Below are positions 40,962 to 49,207 of a DNA stretch of 64,000 nt, piece by piece (within the stretch, counting starts at the first letter, position 1; the number at the start of each line of letters is the position of its first letter). The DNA comes from Streptomyces sp. DvalAA-43 (lineage in GTDB: Bacteria; Actinomycetota; Actinomycetes; Streptomycetales; Streptomycetaceae), in assembly GCF_900091725.1 (NCBI RefSeq), contig NZ_FMBW01000040.1, forward strand, positions 124,001 through 188,000, read 5' to 3'. The notes under the pieces were generated by a model. It ran no database searches, had not been told where the DNA came from, and saw only the letters and a list, made by a program, of their open reading frames with translations. A program made the translations under genes and the position numbers.

Positions 40962-41688
40962 AGCGCGTGAACAGGGGCTCACCCGGTGCGGCGGCGTCGG
41001 CCGGCAGCAGCGCCAGGTCCAGTCCGCGCACCAGTCGGGCGCGCAGGACCTCGTCGGCCGCCAGCAGCTCCGCGACCCGGCGGGCCGCTTCGGCGGGGTC
41101 GGCACCGGGTGCGAGGACGAGGGCGAGGGTGCCGTCGGCCCGGCCGGGGCCGAGATGGGCCCGGACCACCGCGGGCTCGGCGGCGACCGCGTTCCGCACC
41201 GCCGAGGTGACGGCGGGGTCGTCCAGCGGGTCGGCGCTGCTGCGGCCCTCGGCGAGGGCGAGCAGGGCCGGGCCGGTCAGCTCGAACGCGACCGGGCCCG
41301 CGAGGTCGAGGACGACCGTGTCCGCCTTCTCGTGCGCGGCGGCCTGCAGCGCCTGGTGGAGCGGTACGGCGACGGGGCGTGCCTGCGGATCCCAGAGGGC
41401 CAGCGAGGCCGTCGAGGTGAAGGCGGGCAGGGCACGGCGGTCCCCCGCCTGGAGGGTGGGGACGGCCATGTCGCTGGTCTTCTCGCGACGCAGCCCGTTC
41501 TCGTCCTCCTCCACCTCCCCGAGCACCGCGACGACCGGGACCAGGAGCCGGGTGCCCTTGAGGGCTTCGAGTACCGGGCCGACCGCTCTGCGGTCCTCGG
41601 CCCAGGCGGCCAGCGCCTCGGTGAGTGCCGGGTCGGCCGTGCCGTCGTCGTCGGAGTATCCGGGGTCCGGAATGTTCTTCTGCGCCAC
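40960..41688 (-). CDS. SseB-family protein
   Basis: 242 aa. LLVPVVAVLGEVEEDENGLR, MAVPTLQAGDRRALPAFTSTASLALWDPQARPV is the SseB N-terminal domain pattern; a second weaker half follows. The family includes a type III secretion regulator in Salmonella, but actinobacterial copies have no known role. GTG 41688 is preceded by -10 TACGCT six bp upstream and no ribosome site, pointing to a leaderless mRNA. Confidence 0.85.
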   Translation of the reverse strand: MAQKNIPDPGYSDDDGTADPALTEALAAWAEDRRAVGPVLEALKGTRLLVPVVAVLGEVEEDENGLRREKTSDMAVPTLQAGDRRALPAFTSTASLALWDPQARPVAVPLHQALQAAAHEKADTVVLDLAGPVAFELTGPALLALAEGRSSADPLDDPAVTSAVRNAVAAEPAVVRAHLGPGRADGTLALVLAPGADPAEAARRVAELLAADEVLRARLVRGLDLALLPADAAAPGEPLFTR

Positions 41689-41800
41689 AGGGCGAGCGTA
41701 GTGCCTGGGCTCTTGCGCCCCGCCGACAGGTCGGCGTCGGCCGGCCCCCGGGGCCGGGTCCGTATCGTCGGTCGCGGCGACGAGGAGTAAGGAGCGGCCG

Positions 41801-42514
41801 GTGGATCTCGACGCGGCGCTGACCGACGCGGTGGAGCCGTTGCTGAGGGACGCGGGTGGTGCGAGGGTGTCGGCCGCCGTGCTGGACACGGGGAGCGGGG
41901 CGCGGGCGGTCCACGGGGACGGCGCGTTCGACACCGCCAGCATCGTCAAGGTCGGCCTGGTCGCGGCGCTGCTGCTCATCGCCCAGGACGAGGGGCGCGC
42001 GCTGACGGCCGTCGAGCACGACCGCGCCACCGCCATGATCGTACGGAGCGACAACGCCTCCGCCACCGCCCTGCTGCGGGCCATCGGTGGCCCGGCGGCG
42101 CTCGACGCGGCCCATGGGCGCCTGGGGCTGACCGGGACCGTGGCGGCGCGCGCCTGGGGGCTGACCCGGACGACGGCGGCGGACCAGCTGACGCTGCTGC
42201 GGGCGGTGTTCGGCACGGATTCGGAGCTGGGCGAGGAGTCCCGCGCGTATCTGCGGGGGCTGATGGCGCGGGTCGAGCCCGGTCAGCGGTGGGGGGTGTC
42301 GGCGGCGGGCGGCGGCTGGGCCCTGAAGAACGGCTGGATGCCGCGGACGACGACCGGGCTGTGGGACATCAACAGCATCGGGCGGGTCCGGACCGGCGGG
42401 CGCACCTGTCTGGTCGCGGTGCTCTCGGACGGGCACGCGACGAAGGAGTCGGGGATCGCGCTGGTCGAAGGGGTGGCGAGGGCCGCGGTGGGCGTGGTCG
42501 GCACCCCGCGCTGA
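41801..42514 (+). CDS. Class A beta-lactamase-fold serine hydrolase
   Basis: 237 aa. SxxK in FDTASIVKVGLVAALL, SDN in MIVRSDNASATALL, and KNGW in WALKNGWMPRT replacing the KTG triad, all in class A order. No signal peptide or lipobox is seen at the GTG start (41801; AAGGAG upstream), so it may be cytosolic or exported otherwise. The Glu166 equivalent is not obvious; it may be a DD-peptidase-like or amidase-type enzyme and not a resistance determinant. Convergent with the mycosin gene, 13 bp apart. Confidence 0.8.
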   Translation: MDLDAALTDAVEPLLRDAGGARVSAAVLDTGSGARAVHGDGAFDTASIVKVGLVAALLLIAQDEGRALTAVEHDRATAMIVRSDNASATALLRAIGGPAALDAAHGRLGLTGTVAARAWGLTRTTAADQLTLLRAVFGTDSELGEESRAYLRGLMARVEPGQRWGVSAAGGGWALKNGWMPRTTTGLWDINSIGRVRTGGRTCLVAVLSDGHATKESGIALVEGVARAAVGVVGTPR

Positions 42515-42527
42515 GCGGGCCCGCGGC

Positions 42528-43721
42528 TCAGCCGCGGGTGGCGGCCGGACCTCGGCCCCTGCCGCGCCAGAGCACCACGGCCAGGGCCAGCAGGACCGCT
42601 CCGAGACCGCCCGCGCCGACGGCGAGCCAGACCGCGGGGCTGCTCTCGTCGTGTCCGAGGTCGGGGCCGGGGCCGAAGTACCGCTTGCGGTAGCCCGATC
42701 CGGCGGACTCTGCGCGCAGACCGGCCGGGCGGAGCGCGGCCCCGGCCTCGATCGCGGCGGCGGGGTCGACGACGCCGTACCCCCGGGCGTCGTCACGGCC
42801 GGACGAGGGGGCGCTGCGGGCCGTGTCCGTGAGGAGCTTCTTGATCTGGGCGGGTGTGAGTCCCGGGTGCGCGGCGCGGACCAGCGCGACCGCGCCCGAG
42901 ACGAAGGCGGAGGCGGCGGAGGTGCCCCATTCGACGTAGTACTGGTGGTCCGGTGCGGCGACGACGATGTCGACCCCGGGGGCGCTGACGGTGGCGTACC
43001 AGCGGCGGGTGGAGAACGCGGCGTGGGTGCCGTACCGGTCGACGGCCGCGACCGCGATCACGCCGGGGTAGGCGGCGGGGTACGAGATGTGGTCGCCCTT
43101 CTCGCCCCCGTTGCCCGCGGAGGCCACGACGACGGCCCCCCTCTTCAGCGCGTACTGGATGGCGGCGTCCTCGCCCGGCTCGGGGTGGGCGGACTTGCTG
43201 TCGTCGCCGAGCGAGAGGTTGATGACGTCGGCGCCGTGGTCGGCGGCCCAGCGGATGCCGTCGGCGAGGGCGGTGCCGCGTGACTCCCGGGCCTTGGCGC
43301 GGGCCGGGTCGGAGGCTTCGAGGATCACCCGGACAGGGAGGATCTTCGCCTCGGGCGCGATGCCGAGCACCCCGTCGCCGCGCCCGTCTCCATGGCCGTG
43401 ACCGGCGATGATGCCCGCCATCGCGGTACCGTGCCGGGCCCAGGCGCGGTCGCCCCGCCCGGCGCCGAAACCGATCATGTCCTTGCCGGGCAGGACCTGT
43501 CCGGTGAGGTCGGGAAGGCTGCCGTCGACCCCGGTGTCGACGACGGCGACGGTGATTCCCTTCCCCTTGGTGGTCCGCCACGCCTGGTCGGTGTGGAGGG
43601 CCTGGAGGCCCCACTGCTGGTCCCGGATGGCGTCGGCACGGGCCGGGGACGCGGGCAGGAGCGCGAACGCGGTGGCGGCGCAGACCGCGCCCAGGGCGCG
43701 GCGGCGGCTGCGGCGGCTCAT
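42528..43721 (-). CDS. mycP: Mycosin-like S8 subtilisin protease, membrane-anchored
   Basis: 397 aa. Signal peptide (RRRALGAVCAATAFALLPASPARA), then a subtilisin domain with Asp in VAVVDTGVDGS, His in RHGTAMAGIIAG and Ser in WGTSAASAFVSGAVAL; AAIQYALKRGAVVVASAGNGG is also typical. A C-terminal membrane helix (AVWLAVGAGGLGAVLLALAVVLW) plus Arg-rich tail anchors it. This is the layout of type VII secretion mycosins, though no other ESX genes are here. ATG overlaps the stop of the upstream gene by 4 bp. Confidence 0.9.
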   Translation of the reverse strand: MSRRSRRRALGAVCAATAFALLPASPARADAIRDQQWGLQALHTDQAWRTTKGKGITVAVVDTGVDGSLPDLTGQVLPGKDMIGFGAGRGDRAWARHGTAMAGIIAGHGHGDGRGDGVLGIAPEAKILPVRVILEASDPARAKARESRGTALADGIRWAADHGADVINLSLGDDSKSAHPEPGEDAAIQYALKRGAVVVASAGNGGEKGDHISYPAAYPGVIAVAAVDRYGTHAAFSTRRWYATVSAPGVDIVVAAPDHQYYVEWGTSAASAFVSGAVALVRAAHPGLTPAQIKKLLTDTARSAPSSGRDDARGYGVVDPAAAIEAGAALRPAGLRAESAGSGYRKRYFGPGPDLGHDESSPAVWLAVGAGGLGAVLLALAVVLWRGRGRGPAATRG

Positions 43722-44905
43722 TCCGGCTTCTCCGTGAGGTCGGTGACGGTCCGGCGCAGATCGCGTTCGATCCGGTCGGCTATGCCCTTGGCCTCGTGGC
43801 CCAGCCCGGCCTGGGCGGCGGCCGTCGTGGCGTCCGCGGCCGTGGCGCTGTCGACGGGCTGCGGGTCGGTGACGGTGCGCCCGTCGGCGAAGCCGGACAC
43901 GGCGAACACCACGACGGGCACCTCGGTCAGTACGTGGACCGTCCAGCTGGCCCGCTGCCGGTCGCCGAATCCGGCGGCGGCCGTGCCCTTGACGGGGTAC
44001 GTGCGGGGCATCAGGTCGGTGCGCCGGCCGAGGTGCTGGCCGGTGAAGCGGGAGTTCAGCGCCCTCATCGCCGCCGCGTCGCCCTCGGTGAAGATCACCC
44101 CGACCGTGGTGACGCTGCTGCTGGTGGCGTCGGTGTAGGTGGCGCGGAGCAGGCGCTCGCAGCCGACCGGGCCGAGGGTCCTGGCGAGCAGCGGGTCCAG
44201 GGCCGCCCGGCAGCCGCTGTCCGGGGCGACGGCGATCCGGGTCCAGACCCGGTCGGCGCCGCCGGGGCCCGCCCCTTCCCCCTTCAGCGTGCGGGGGAAG
44301 AGGGTGTCCACGGGGACGCTGTGCCAGGCGGAGCGGCCCACGGTGTAGGCGCTGTGGGCGGTCGCGTCGGCCGAGGAGTCGCTGGTGAGCCAGGCGCCGG
44401 TGGCCGCGCCGCCGATCAGTCCGAGCCCGAGCACGACGCAGACCGCGGCGCTCGCGGTCCTGGCGGGGTGCCGGGTACGGATCGGGCGGAGCCGGGTGGT
44501 GGTCTCGGCGGGCGTCTCGGGAGGGACGCCGTGGTACGGCGGGGGCGGTCGGTACGCGTACGGGACGGGGGCCGGCCCGGTCGGGGCCACTCCCGGGCGC
44601 GGGGTGAGGTCCACGGCACCGACGGGCCGCCGACGGGTCGCCGCGGGCGGCTGTTCCGGTCGCGGTGGGACGACGGCGGGCGTCTCGGGGACGGTCGCGG
44701 GCGGGGGGCCGGCGGGTGGGGCGGGAGCCGGGGGCACGGGCCGGAGCCGGGCCGTGGTCTCCACGGGCGGGACGTCCGCCGGGGGCGGCGGGGTGTCCGG
44801 GCCCGTCGGGGCGGGGACGCCGTCGGTCGTCGCCGCCGGGTCCTGCGTCGGGGGCGGGGTGGTGGGGCGGGGCGGGACGGGAGCGCGCTGCGCCTCGGTA
44901 CTCAT
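43718..44905 (-). CDS. Proline-rich single-pass membrane protein, mycosin partner
   Basis: 395 aa. Residues 1-160 are Pro/Thr/Ala-rich and low complexity (TTPPPTQDPAAT, PPPPADVPPVETTARLRPVP twice as TTRLRP-type motifs). One membrane helix (SAAVCVVLGLGLIGGAATGAWL, about residues 165-186) leads to an extracellular domain of 200 residues with paired Cys (SGCRAALDP, PVGCERLL). Not recognised. The 4-bp ATGA overlap with mycP suggests the two act together at the membrane, perhaps as substrate or regulator of the protease. ATG 44905 with AGGGGGGCGG. Confidence 0.75.
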   Translation of the reverse strand: MSTEAQRAPVPPRPTTPPPTQDPAATTDGVPAPTGPDTPPPPADVPPVETTARLRPVPPAPAPPAGPPPATVPETPAVVPPRPEQPPAATRRRPVGAVDLTPRPGVAPTGPAPVPYAYRPPPPYHGVPPETPAETTTRLRPIRTRHPARTASAAVCVVLGLGLIGGAATGAWLTSDSSADATAHSAYTVGRSAWHSVPVDTLFPRTLKGEGAGPGGADRVWTRIAVAPDSGCRAALDPLLARTLGPVGCERLLRATYTDATSSSVTTVGVIFTEGDAAAMRALNSRFTGQHLGRRTDLMPRTYPVKGTAAAGFGDRQRASWTVHVLTEVPVVVFAVSGFADGRTVTDPQPVDSATAADATTAAAQAGLGHEAKGIADRIERDLRRTVTDLTEKPE

Positions 44906-45087
44906 CCGCCCCCCTGGTCCCATTCCGTACCGTGCGCGGATCGACGTCACAGGCAGGCCCGTTGGTTGCCGCGTGCCGTCACTCTACGGGGTGGGACGGC
45001 CCCTGCGGGAGCGGGCCGCCCGGCCCCGGACGATCTGCGCGGATCATCCCCCTACCCAGCGGTACGGACGTCTGGCAAGCTGCGGCC

Positions 45088-46290
45088 ATGACTGCCCGCG
45101 CCGCTGACCGGACCCGTTACAACCGGGCCACTGCCCATCTGGACGCCCCGATCGCCGTCGTCGATCTCGACGCGTTCGACGCCAATGCCGACGATCTGGT
45201 CCGCCGGGCGGGCGGGAAGCCGGTCCGGGTGGCGAGCAAGTCGGTGCGCTGCCGGGCCCTGTTGGAGCGAGTGCTCGCGCGGCCCGGTTTCGCCGGGATC
45301 ATGTCGTTCACGCTGGCGGAGTCGCTGTGGCTCACGCGGGCCGGGTTCGAGGACGTGCTGCTGGCCTATCCGTCGGCTGACCGGGCCGCCTTCGCGGAGC
45401 TGGCCGCCGATCCGAAGCTGGCCGCCGCGGTGACCGTGATGGTCGACGACCACGCGCAGCTGGAGCTGATCGACGCGGCGCGGGCGGGCGGGGGCGAGGA
45501 GATCCGGGTCTGTCTGGAGCTGGACACCTCGCTCCGGCTGCTCGGCGGCCGGGTCAGGGTCGGCGCCCTGCGTTCACCGCTGCGCTCCCCCGCCCAACTG
45601 GCCGAGCTGGCACGCTCGGTGGCCCGGCGGCCGGGTTTCCGGCTGGTGGGCCTGATGGCGTACGAGGGTCATATCGCCGGGGTCGGGGACTCGGTCGCGG
45701 GCCGGCCGCTGCGCTCCCGGGCGGTCCGGCTGATGCAGGCCGCGGGCCGCAGGGAACTGGCCGCCCGGCGGGCCGAGGTGGTGCGCGCGGTACGGGCGGT
45801 GGCGCCGGACCTGGAGTTCGTGAACGGCGGCGGCACGGGCAGCGTGCAGCACACGGCGGCCGAGCGCGCGGTGACCGAGATCGCGGCCGGGTCGGGGCTC
45901 TACGTACCGAGGCTGTTCGACAACTACACGTCGTTCACGGCGCGTCCGGCGGCCCTGTTCGCCCATCCCGTGGTGCGCCGGCCGGGTGTGGGCGTGGTGA
46001 CGGTCCTCGGCGGCGGCTATCCGGCGTCCGGGCCCGCGGGCCCGGACCGGCTGCCCGTCCCGTATCTGCCGGAGGGGCTGCGCTACGACCCGCAGGAGGG
46101 GCCGGGCGAGGTGCAGACCCCGCTGCTCGGCGCTCCGGCCGACGATCTGCTGATCGGCGACAAGGTGTGGTTCCGGCACGCGAAGGCCGGTGAACTGTGC
46201 GAGCGCTTCGATGAGTTGCAGCTGATCGAGGGCGACCGGGTGACCGCGACCGTGCCGACGTACCGGGGCGAGGGCCGTACGTTCCTGTGA
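45088..46290 (+). CDS. PLP-dependent alanine racemase/D-threonine aldolase-fold enzyme
   Basis: 400 aa. The Lys for PLP is in KPVRVASKSVRCRALLE near the N-terminus; GFAGIMSFTLAESLWL, RVCLELDTSLRLLGGRVRVG, LVGLMAYEGHIAGVGD and FVNGGGTGSVQHT follow the fold-type III barrel. C-terminal DKVWFRHAKAGELCERFDEL holds the His/Cys pattern that binds a metal in D-threonine aldolase/D-serine dehydratase-like enzymes. It likely acts on D-amino acids or 3-hydroxy amino acids. The start MTARAADRTRY sits at 45088; the open frame running back to 44665 is in the other gene. Convergent with the next gene. Confidence 0.85.
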   Translation: MTARAADRTRYNRATAHLDAPIAVVDLDAFDANADDLVRRAGGKPVRVASKSVRCRALLERVLARPGFAGIMSFTLAESLWLTRAGFEDVLLAYPSADRAAFAELAADPKLAAAVTVMVDDHAQLELIDAARAGGGEEIRVCLELDTSLRLLGGRVRVGALRSPLRSPAQLAELARSVARRPGFRLVGLMAYEGHIAGVGDSVAGRPLRSRAVRLMQAAGRRELAARRAEVVRAVRAVAPDLEFVNGGGTGSVQHTAAERAVTEIAAGSGLYVPRLFDNYTSFTARPAALFAHPVVRRPGVGVVTVLGGGYPASGPAGPDRLPVPYLPEGLRYDPQEGPGEVQTPLLGAPADDLLIGDKVWFRHAKAGELCERFDELQLIEGDRVTATVPTYRGEGRTFL

Positions 46291-46305
46291 GCCCGGCGGC
46301 CCGGG

Positions 46306-47238
46306 TCAGGGCGCGATCGAGCTGCCCGCTCCACCGCTCGTCGCGCTGTCGCCGATCGGCCGGATTCCCTTGGTGAGGGTGTCCATCAGCGAGAGCGGCG
46401 GCCCGTCGGGCCCCGCGTCGAAGGCGTAGCGCACGATGATCAGCGATTCGCTGCCGACCGTGGACGGGAAGACGAGCGACTGGACGTAACCACCGGGCCC
46501 CTTGGCCGTGTTCACGCGCCAGCGCACCTGGTACCCGGCCCGCCCGGCGACGCTCACGGGCGCGGAGTCGAGCTGGTCGTGGGAGGTGATGCCGCCGTGG
46601 ATCCGGTCGCCGACGATGTTCTTCTCGTAGGCGCGGTCGGCGGCGGCGGTGATGTCCTGCCTGGCGAGCTGCTCGGCGGAGGTGATGTCGGTGGCGCTCG
46701 CGGTGCGGCTGGTCACCGTGCCGTGGTAGCAGAAGTCGGAGGAGCTGCCGGGGCACTCGTAGGGGTCGACGGTGCGCATGGTGGGGACCGGTTCGACGGT
46801 CCTGCCGGGCTTCTCCCAGCCGTCGGGGACCGGCAGGGTGATGCCGTTGAGCTGGTCGACGAGGACCTTGGGGTCGTCCTCGGCCGGTGAGCCGTCGGGC
46901 GACGGGGTGGCCGTCGCGGTGGTGGACGGCGGTACGGAGCCGCTCGGTCCGGCCTCGGGGCGCGTGGTGTCGTCGCCCCTGCCCAGCAGGACGGCTCCGG
47001 TGACGGCGGCGCCGACGACGATCAGCCCGGCCACGGCGAGCGCGACGATCCGGGTGCCGCCCCGGGCCGCGGTGGTGGTGTCGCCGGACGCGGCGGTGAC
47101 CGGCTCGGGCGGACCGAATGCCTGGGGTGCCGGGGCGGCCGGGCGGGTGTGCGCGGTCCACGCCGTGCCGTCCCACCAGCGGTCGGTGCCCGGTGCCGAG
47201 GCGTCCGGGTACCAGCCGGGCGGTGTCGCGTTGCTCAT
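46306..47238 (-). CDS. DUF2510 membrane protein
   Basis: 310 aa. N-terminal DUF2510 box PPGWYPDASAPGTDRWWDGTAWTAHTRP, a linker, a membrane helix (ALAVAGLIVVGAAVTGAVLL, about 66-85), a Ser/Thr/Pro-rich stretch, then an extracytoplasmic domain of about 190 residues with two Cys (YECPGSSSDFCYH). DUF2510 is a short module found at the N-terminus of many actinobacterial membrane proteins. Function unknown. Confidence 0.85.
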   Translation of the reverse strand: MSNATPPGWYPDASAPGTDRWWDGTAWTAHTRPAAPAPQAFGPPEPVTAASGDTTTAARGGTRIVALAVAGLIVVGAAVTGAVLLGRGDDTTRPEAGPSGSVPPSTTATATPSPDGSPAEDDPKVLVDQLNGITLPVPDGWEKPGRTVEPVPTMRTVDPYECPGSSSDFCYHGTVTSRTASATDITSAEQLARQDITAAADRAYEKNIVGDRIHGGITSHDQLDSAPVSVAGRAGYQVRWRVNTAKGPGGYVQSLVFPSTVGSESLIIVRYAFDAGPDGPPLSLMDTLTKGIRPIGDSATSGGAGSSIAP

Positions 47239-47368
47239 CCGCCCACTCTAGGGTCCGGTCACCGGCGCGGACCGGCCGATCGGCGGAAGACTTAAGGTGT
47301 GACCGTCAACCATTACCGGTCGACCACTGATCCGACGGTCGGCCGGGTGACCGGGAAGGGAACGGGGC

Positions 47369-48097
47369 GTGGCAGGGGAGAGCGAGTTCATCGACCGCCT
47401 GATGCCCGTGCTGCGGCCGGTCCGGGCGGGGAACGGCTTCGAGGAGGCGCTGGAGCAGATCCTCCAGGTGATCCGGCTCGGGCTGGTGCCGGGCGGCGGC
47501 CGGCTGCCGGCCGAGCGCGATCTGGCCGAGCTGCTGGGGATCAGCCGGGTCACCCTGCGCGAGGTGCTGAAGGTGTTGCAGGACCAGGGTCTGGTGGAGA
47601 GCAGGCGCGGCCGGTACGGCGGCACGTTCGTGCTGCTGCGCACCGAGAGCCCCGGCGAGGACGAGCTGCGCCGGAGGATCGCGTCCGTCGACATCGAGGA
47701 CGTGCTGCGCTTCCGCGAGGTGCTGGAGGCCGGGGCGGCCGAGCTGTGCGCCGCGCGGGGGCTCGACGGCGAGGGCGCGGACCGGCTGCGCGCGGCCCTG
47801 ACGGCGACGCACGAGGCGCCGCTCCAGGACTACCGCAGGCGCGACACGCTGTTCCATCTGACCCTGGCCGAGCTCTCCGGGTCCGCGTCGCTGACCACGC
47901 AGTACGCGGCCGTCCGGGCCGGCCTGAACGACCTGCTGGACTGCATACCGCTGCTCGTACGGAACCTGGAGCATTCGCAGCACCAGCACACCAGCCTCGT
48001 CGAGGCGGTCCTCGACGGGGACGGGGAGGCCGCGCGCGCGGTGATGCGCGAGCACTGCGCGGGGACGGCCGCGCTGCTGCGCGGTTTCCTGACCTGA
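47369..48097 (+). CDS. GntR/FCD-family transcriptional regulator
   Basis: 242 aa. Winged helix with LPAERDLAELLGISRVTLREVLKVLQDQGLVESRRG (about 48-83) and an FCD domain (IEDVLRFREVLEAGAAELCAA ... FHLTLAELSGSASL ... HTSLVEAVLDGDGEAARAVMREH) with the His residues that bind a metal. Regulators of this type respond to organic acids or acyl-CoA. A small palindrome GGTCGACC (47318-47325) lies upstream. GTG 47369. Target unknown. Confidence 0.88.
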   Translation: MAGESEFIDRLMPVLRPVRAGNGFEEALEQILQVIRLGLVPGGGRLPAERDLAELLGISRVTLREVLKVLQDQGLVESRRGRYGGTFVLLRTESPGEDELRRRIASVDIEDVLRFREVLEAGAAELCAARGLDGEGADRLRAALTATHEAPLQDYRRRDTLFHLTLAELSGSASLTTQYAAVRAGLNDLLDCIPLLVRNLEHSQHQHTSLVEAVLDGDGEAARAVMREHCAGTAALLRGFLT

Positions 48098-48141
48098 GCC
48101 CGGAGCACACGGACGACCGAGCCCGGAGCACCCGGACGACA
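48096..48141 (+). repeat. 23-bp direct duplication at the end of the GntR gene
   Basis: GAGCCCGGAGCACACGGACG occurs at 48096 and again, one base different, at 48119; the two units abut. The first overlaps the regulator's stop codon. A recent slipped duplication. Confidence 0.75.
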
Positions 48142-48177
48142 CAAAGGTCTGATCCGTCACCTTTGGCACCTTGTGTC
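48138..48177. terminator. Two nested alternative hairpins between convergent genes
   Basis: GACACAA (48138-48144) pairs with TTGTGTC (48171-48177); inside, CAAAGGT (48142-48148) pairs with ACCTTTG (48159-48165). The two stems share bases and cannot form together. Position suggests a terminator between the GntR and kinase genes. Confidence 0.6.
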
Positions 48178-48189
48178 CGAGGGGCGGCC

Positions 48190-49146
48190 TCACGGAGCGC
48201 CGGGCCCGAGTCTCCCCCGCAGCCAGCGCAGCGCCGCCGCGCCCTGCGCGTACTGGAAGGCCCGGAGCGTCGGGAGGCCGGGCGGGTCCGGCTCCAGTGA
48301 GCTCGATACGAAGTAGCCGGTCAGCGCGGCGAGTACCGCCGTCACGCCGGCCCCGTCGGCGTTCCTGCCCAGCGGGTGGGCGGTGAAGACGGCCTCCGGA
48401 TCGGGGCCGCCCTGTGCGGCCACGGACGGCAGCAGCATCATCAGGTCGAACCAGGGGGCGGCCCGCAGCGCGTGGGGCCAGTCGACGAAGACCACCCGGT
48501 CGTCGGTGAGCAGGATGTTGTCGGCCCGCAGGTCGCTGTGGGCGAGGCTGTCCCCGGTGGCGGGCTCCGCCCAGCCGGACTCCAGCTCCGCCAGCAGACC
48601 GAGGTGGCGGGCCGCCCACGGGTCGAGCCGCCCCGGATCCCCCGCGGCGAGCAGGTTCCGCCAGCCGCTGAACGCCTCGGCCTCGCTGACGGCGACGGCG
48701 GGCGCGTCGAACGGGGCCGGGGTCAGGGCGGCGCCCAGCTCACCGACCGCCGCCAGGACCCGCTCCAGTTCGGTGGGGTCCCAGGGGACGCGGGGCTGGC
48801 GGCCGTCGATGTCCTGGAGCACGAGGGCGACCACGGTGCCGTCGTCGTACGAACCGAGCAGGCCGGGCACGGGGGCGCCGGGCGGGAGCGCGGCGGTGTG
48901 CCGGGCCTCGGCGCGGTGCAGGTCGGGGCTGTGGGGATTGGTCTCGGCGCTCACCGCCTTGACGAAGGCGCGCCTCCCGTCCGCGAGCCGGACACGGGCG
49001 GCCACCCCCGGCGAGAACCCGCCGCTCTGGCTGCGCGCCTCGACGACGCGGGCGCCGAGGACGTCCTCGACGGCGCTCCGGACGGAAGCGGGCAGGTCGG
49101 CCCAGTGCCGGCGGACACCCATGGCGGGTGGAGCGATCACGTCCAT
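48190..49146 (-). CDS. Aminoglycoside-phosphotransferase-fold kinase (APH)
   Basis: 318 aa. Catalytic loop SLAHSDLRADNILL and the metal Asp in RVVFVDWPHAL are intact; AFVKAVSAETNP is the ATP lysine region. This fold includes antibiotic kinases, but also choline, homoserine and other small-molecule kinases, and resistance should not be assumed. Start MDVIAPPAM at 49146 with GAAGG. It shares an intergenic gap of 61 bp with the LysR gene upstream on the same strand. Confidence 0.85.
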   Translation of the reverse strand: MDVIAPPAMGVRRHWADLPASVRSAVEDVLGARVVEARSQSGGFSPGVAARVRLADGRRAFVKAVSAETNPHSPDLHRAEARHTAALPPGAPVPGLLGSYDDGTVVALVLQDIDGRQPRVPWDPTELERVLAAVGELGAALTPAPFDAPAVAVSEAEAFSGWRNLLAAGDPGRLDPWAARHLGLLAELESGWAEPATGDSLAHSDLRADNILLTDDRVVFVDWPHALRAAPWFDLMMLLPSVAAQGGPDPEAVFTAHPLGRNADGAGVTAVLAALTGYFVSSSLEPDPPGLPTLRAFQYAQGAAALRWLRGRLGPGAP

Positions 49147-49207
49147 CCGCGCATCCTTCACCACGGCACCGCCGTCCACCAGCGGTTTTACCGGGGCGTA
49201 CGGGACC

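Noticed and set aside
48190..49146. Antibiotic resistance kinase
   Set aside because: Only the general APH fold is visible; the family includes many non-resistance small-molecule kinases.
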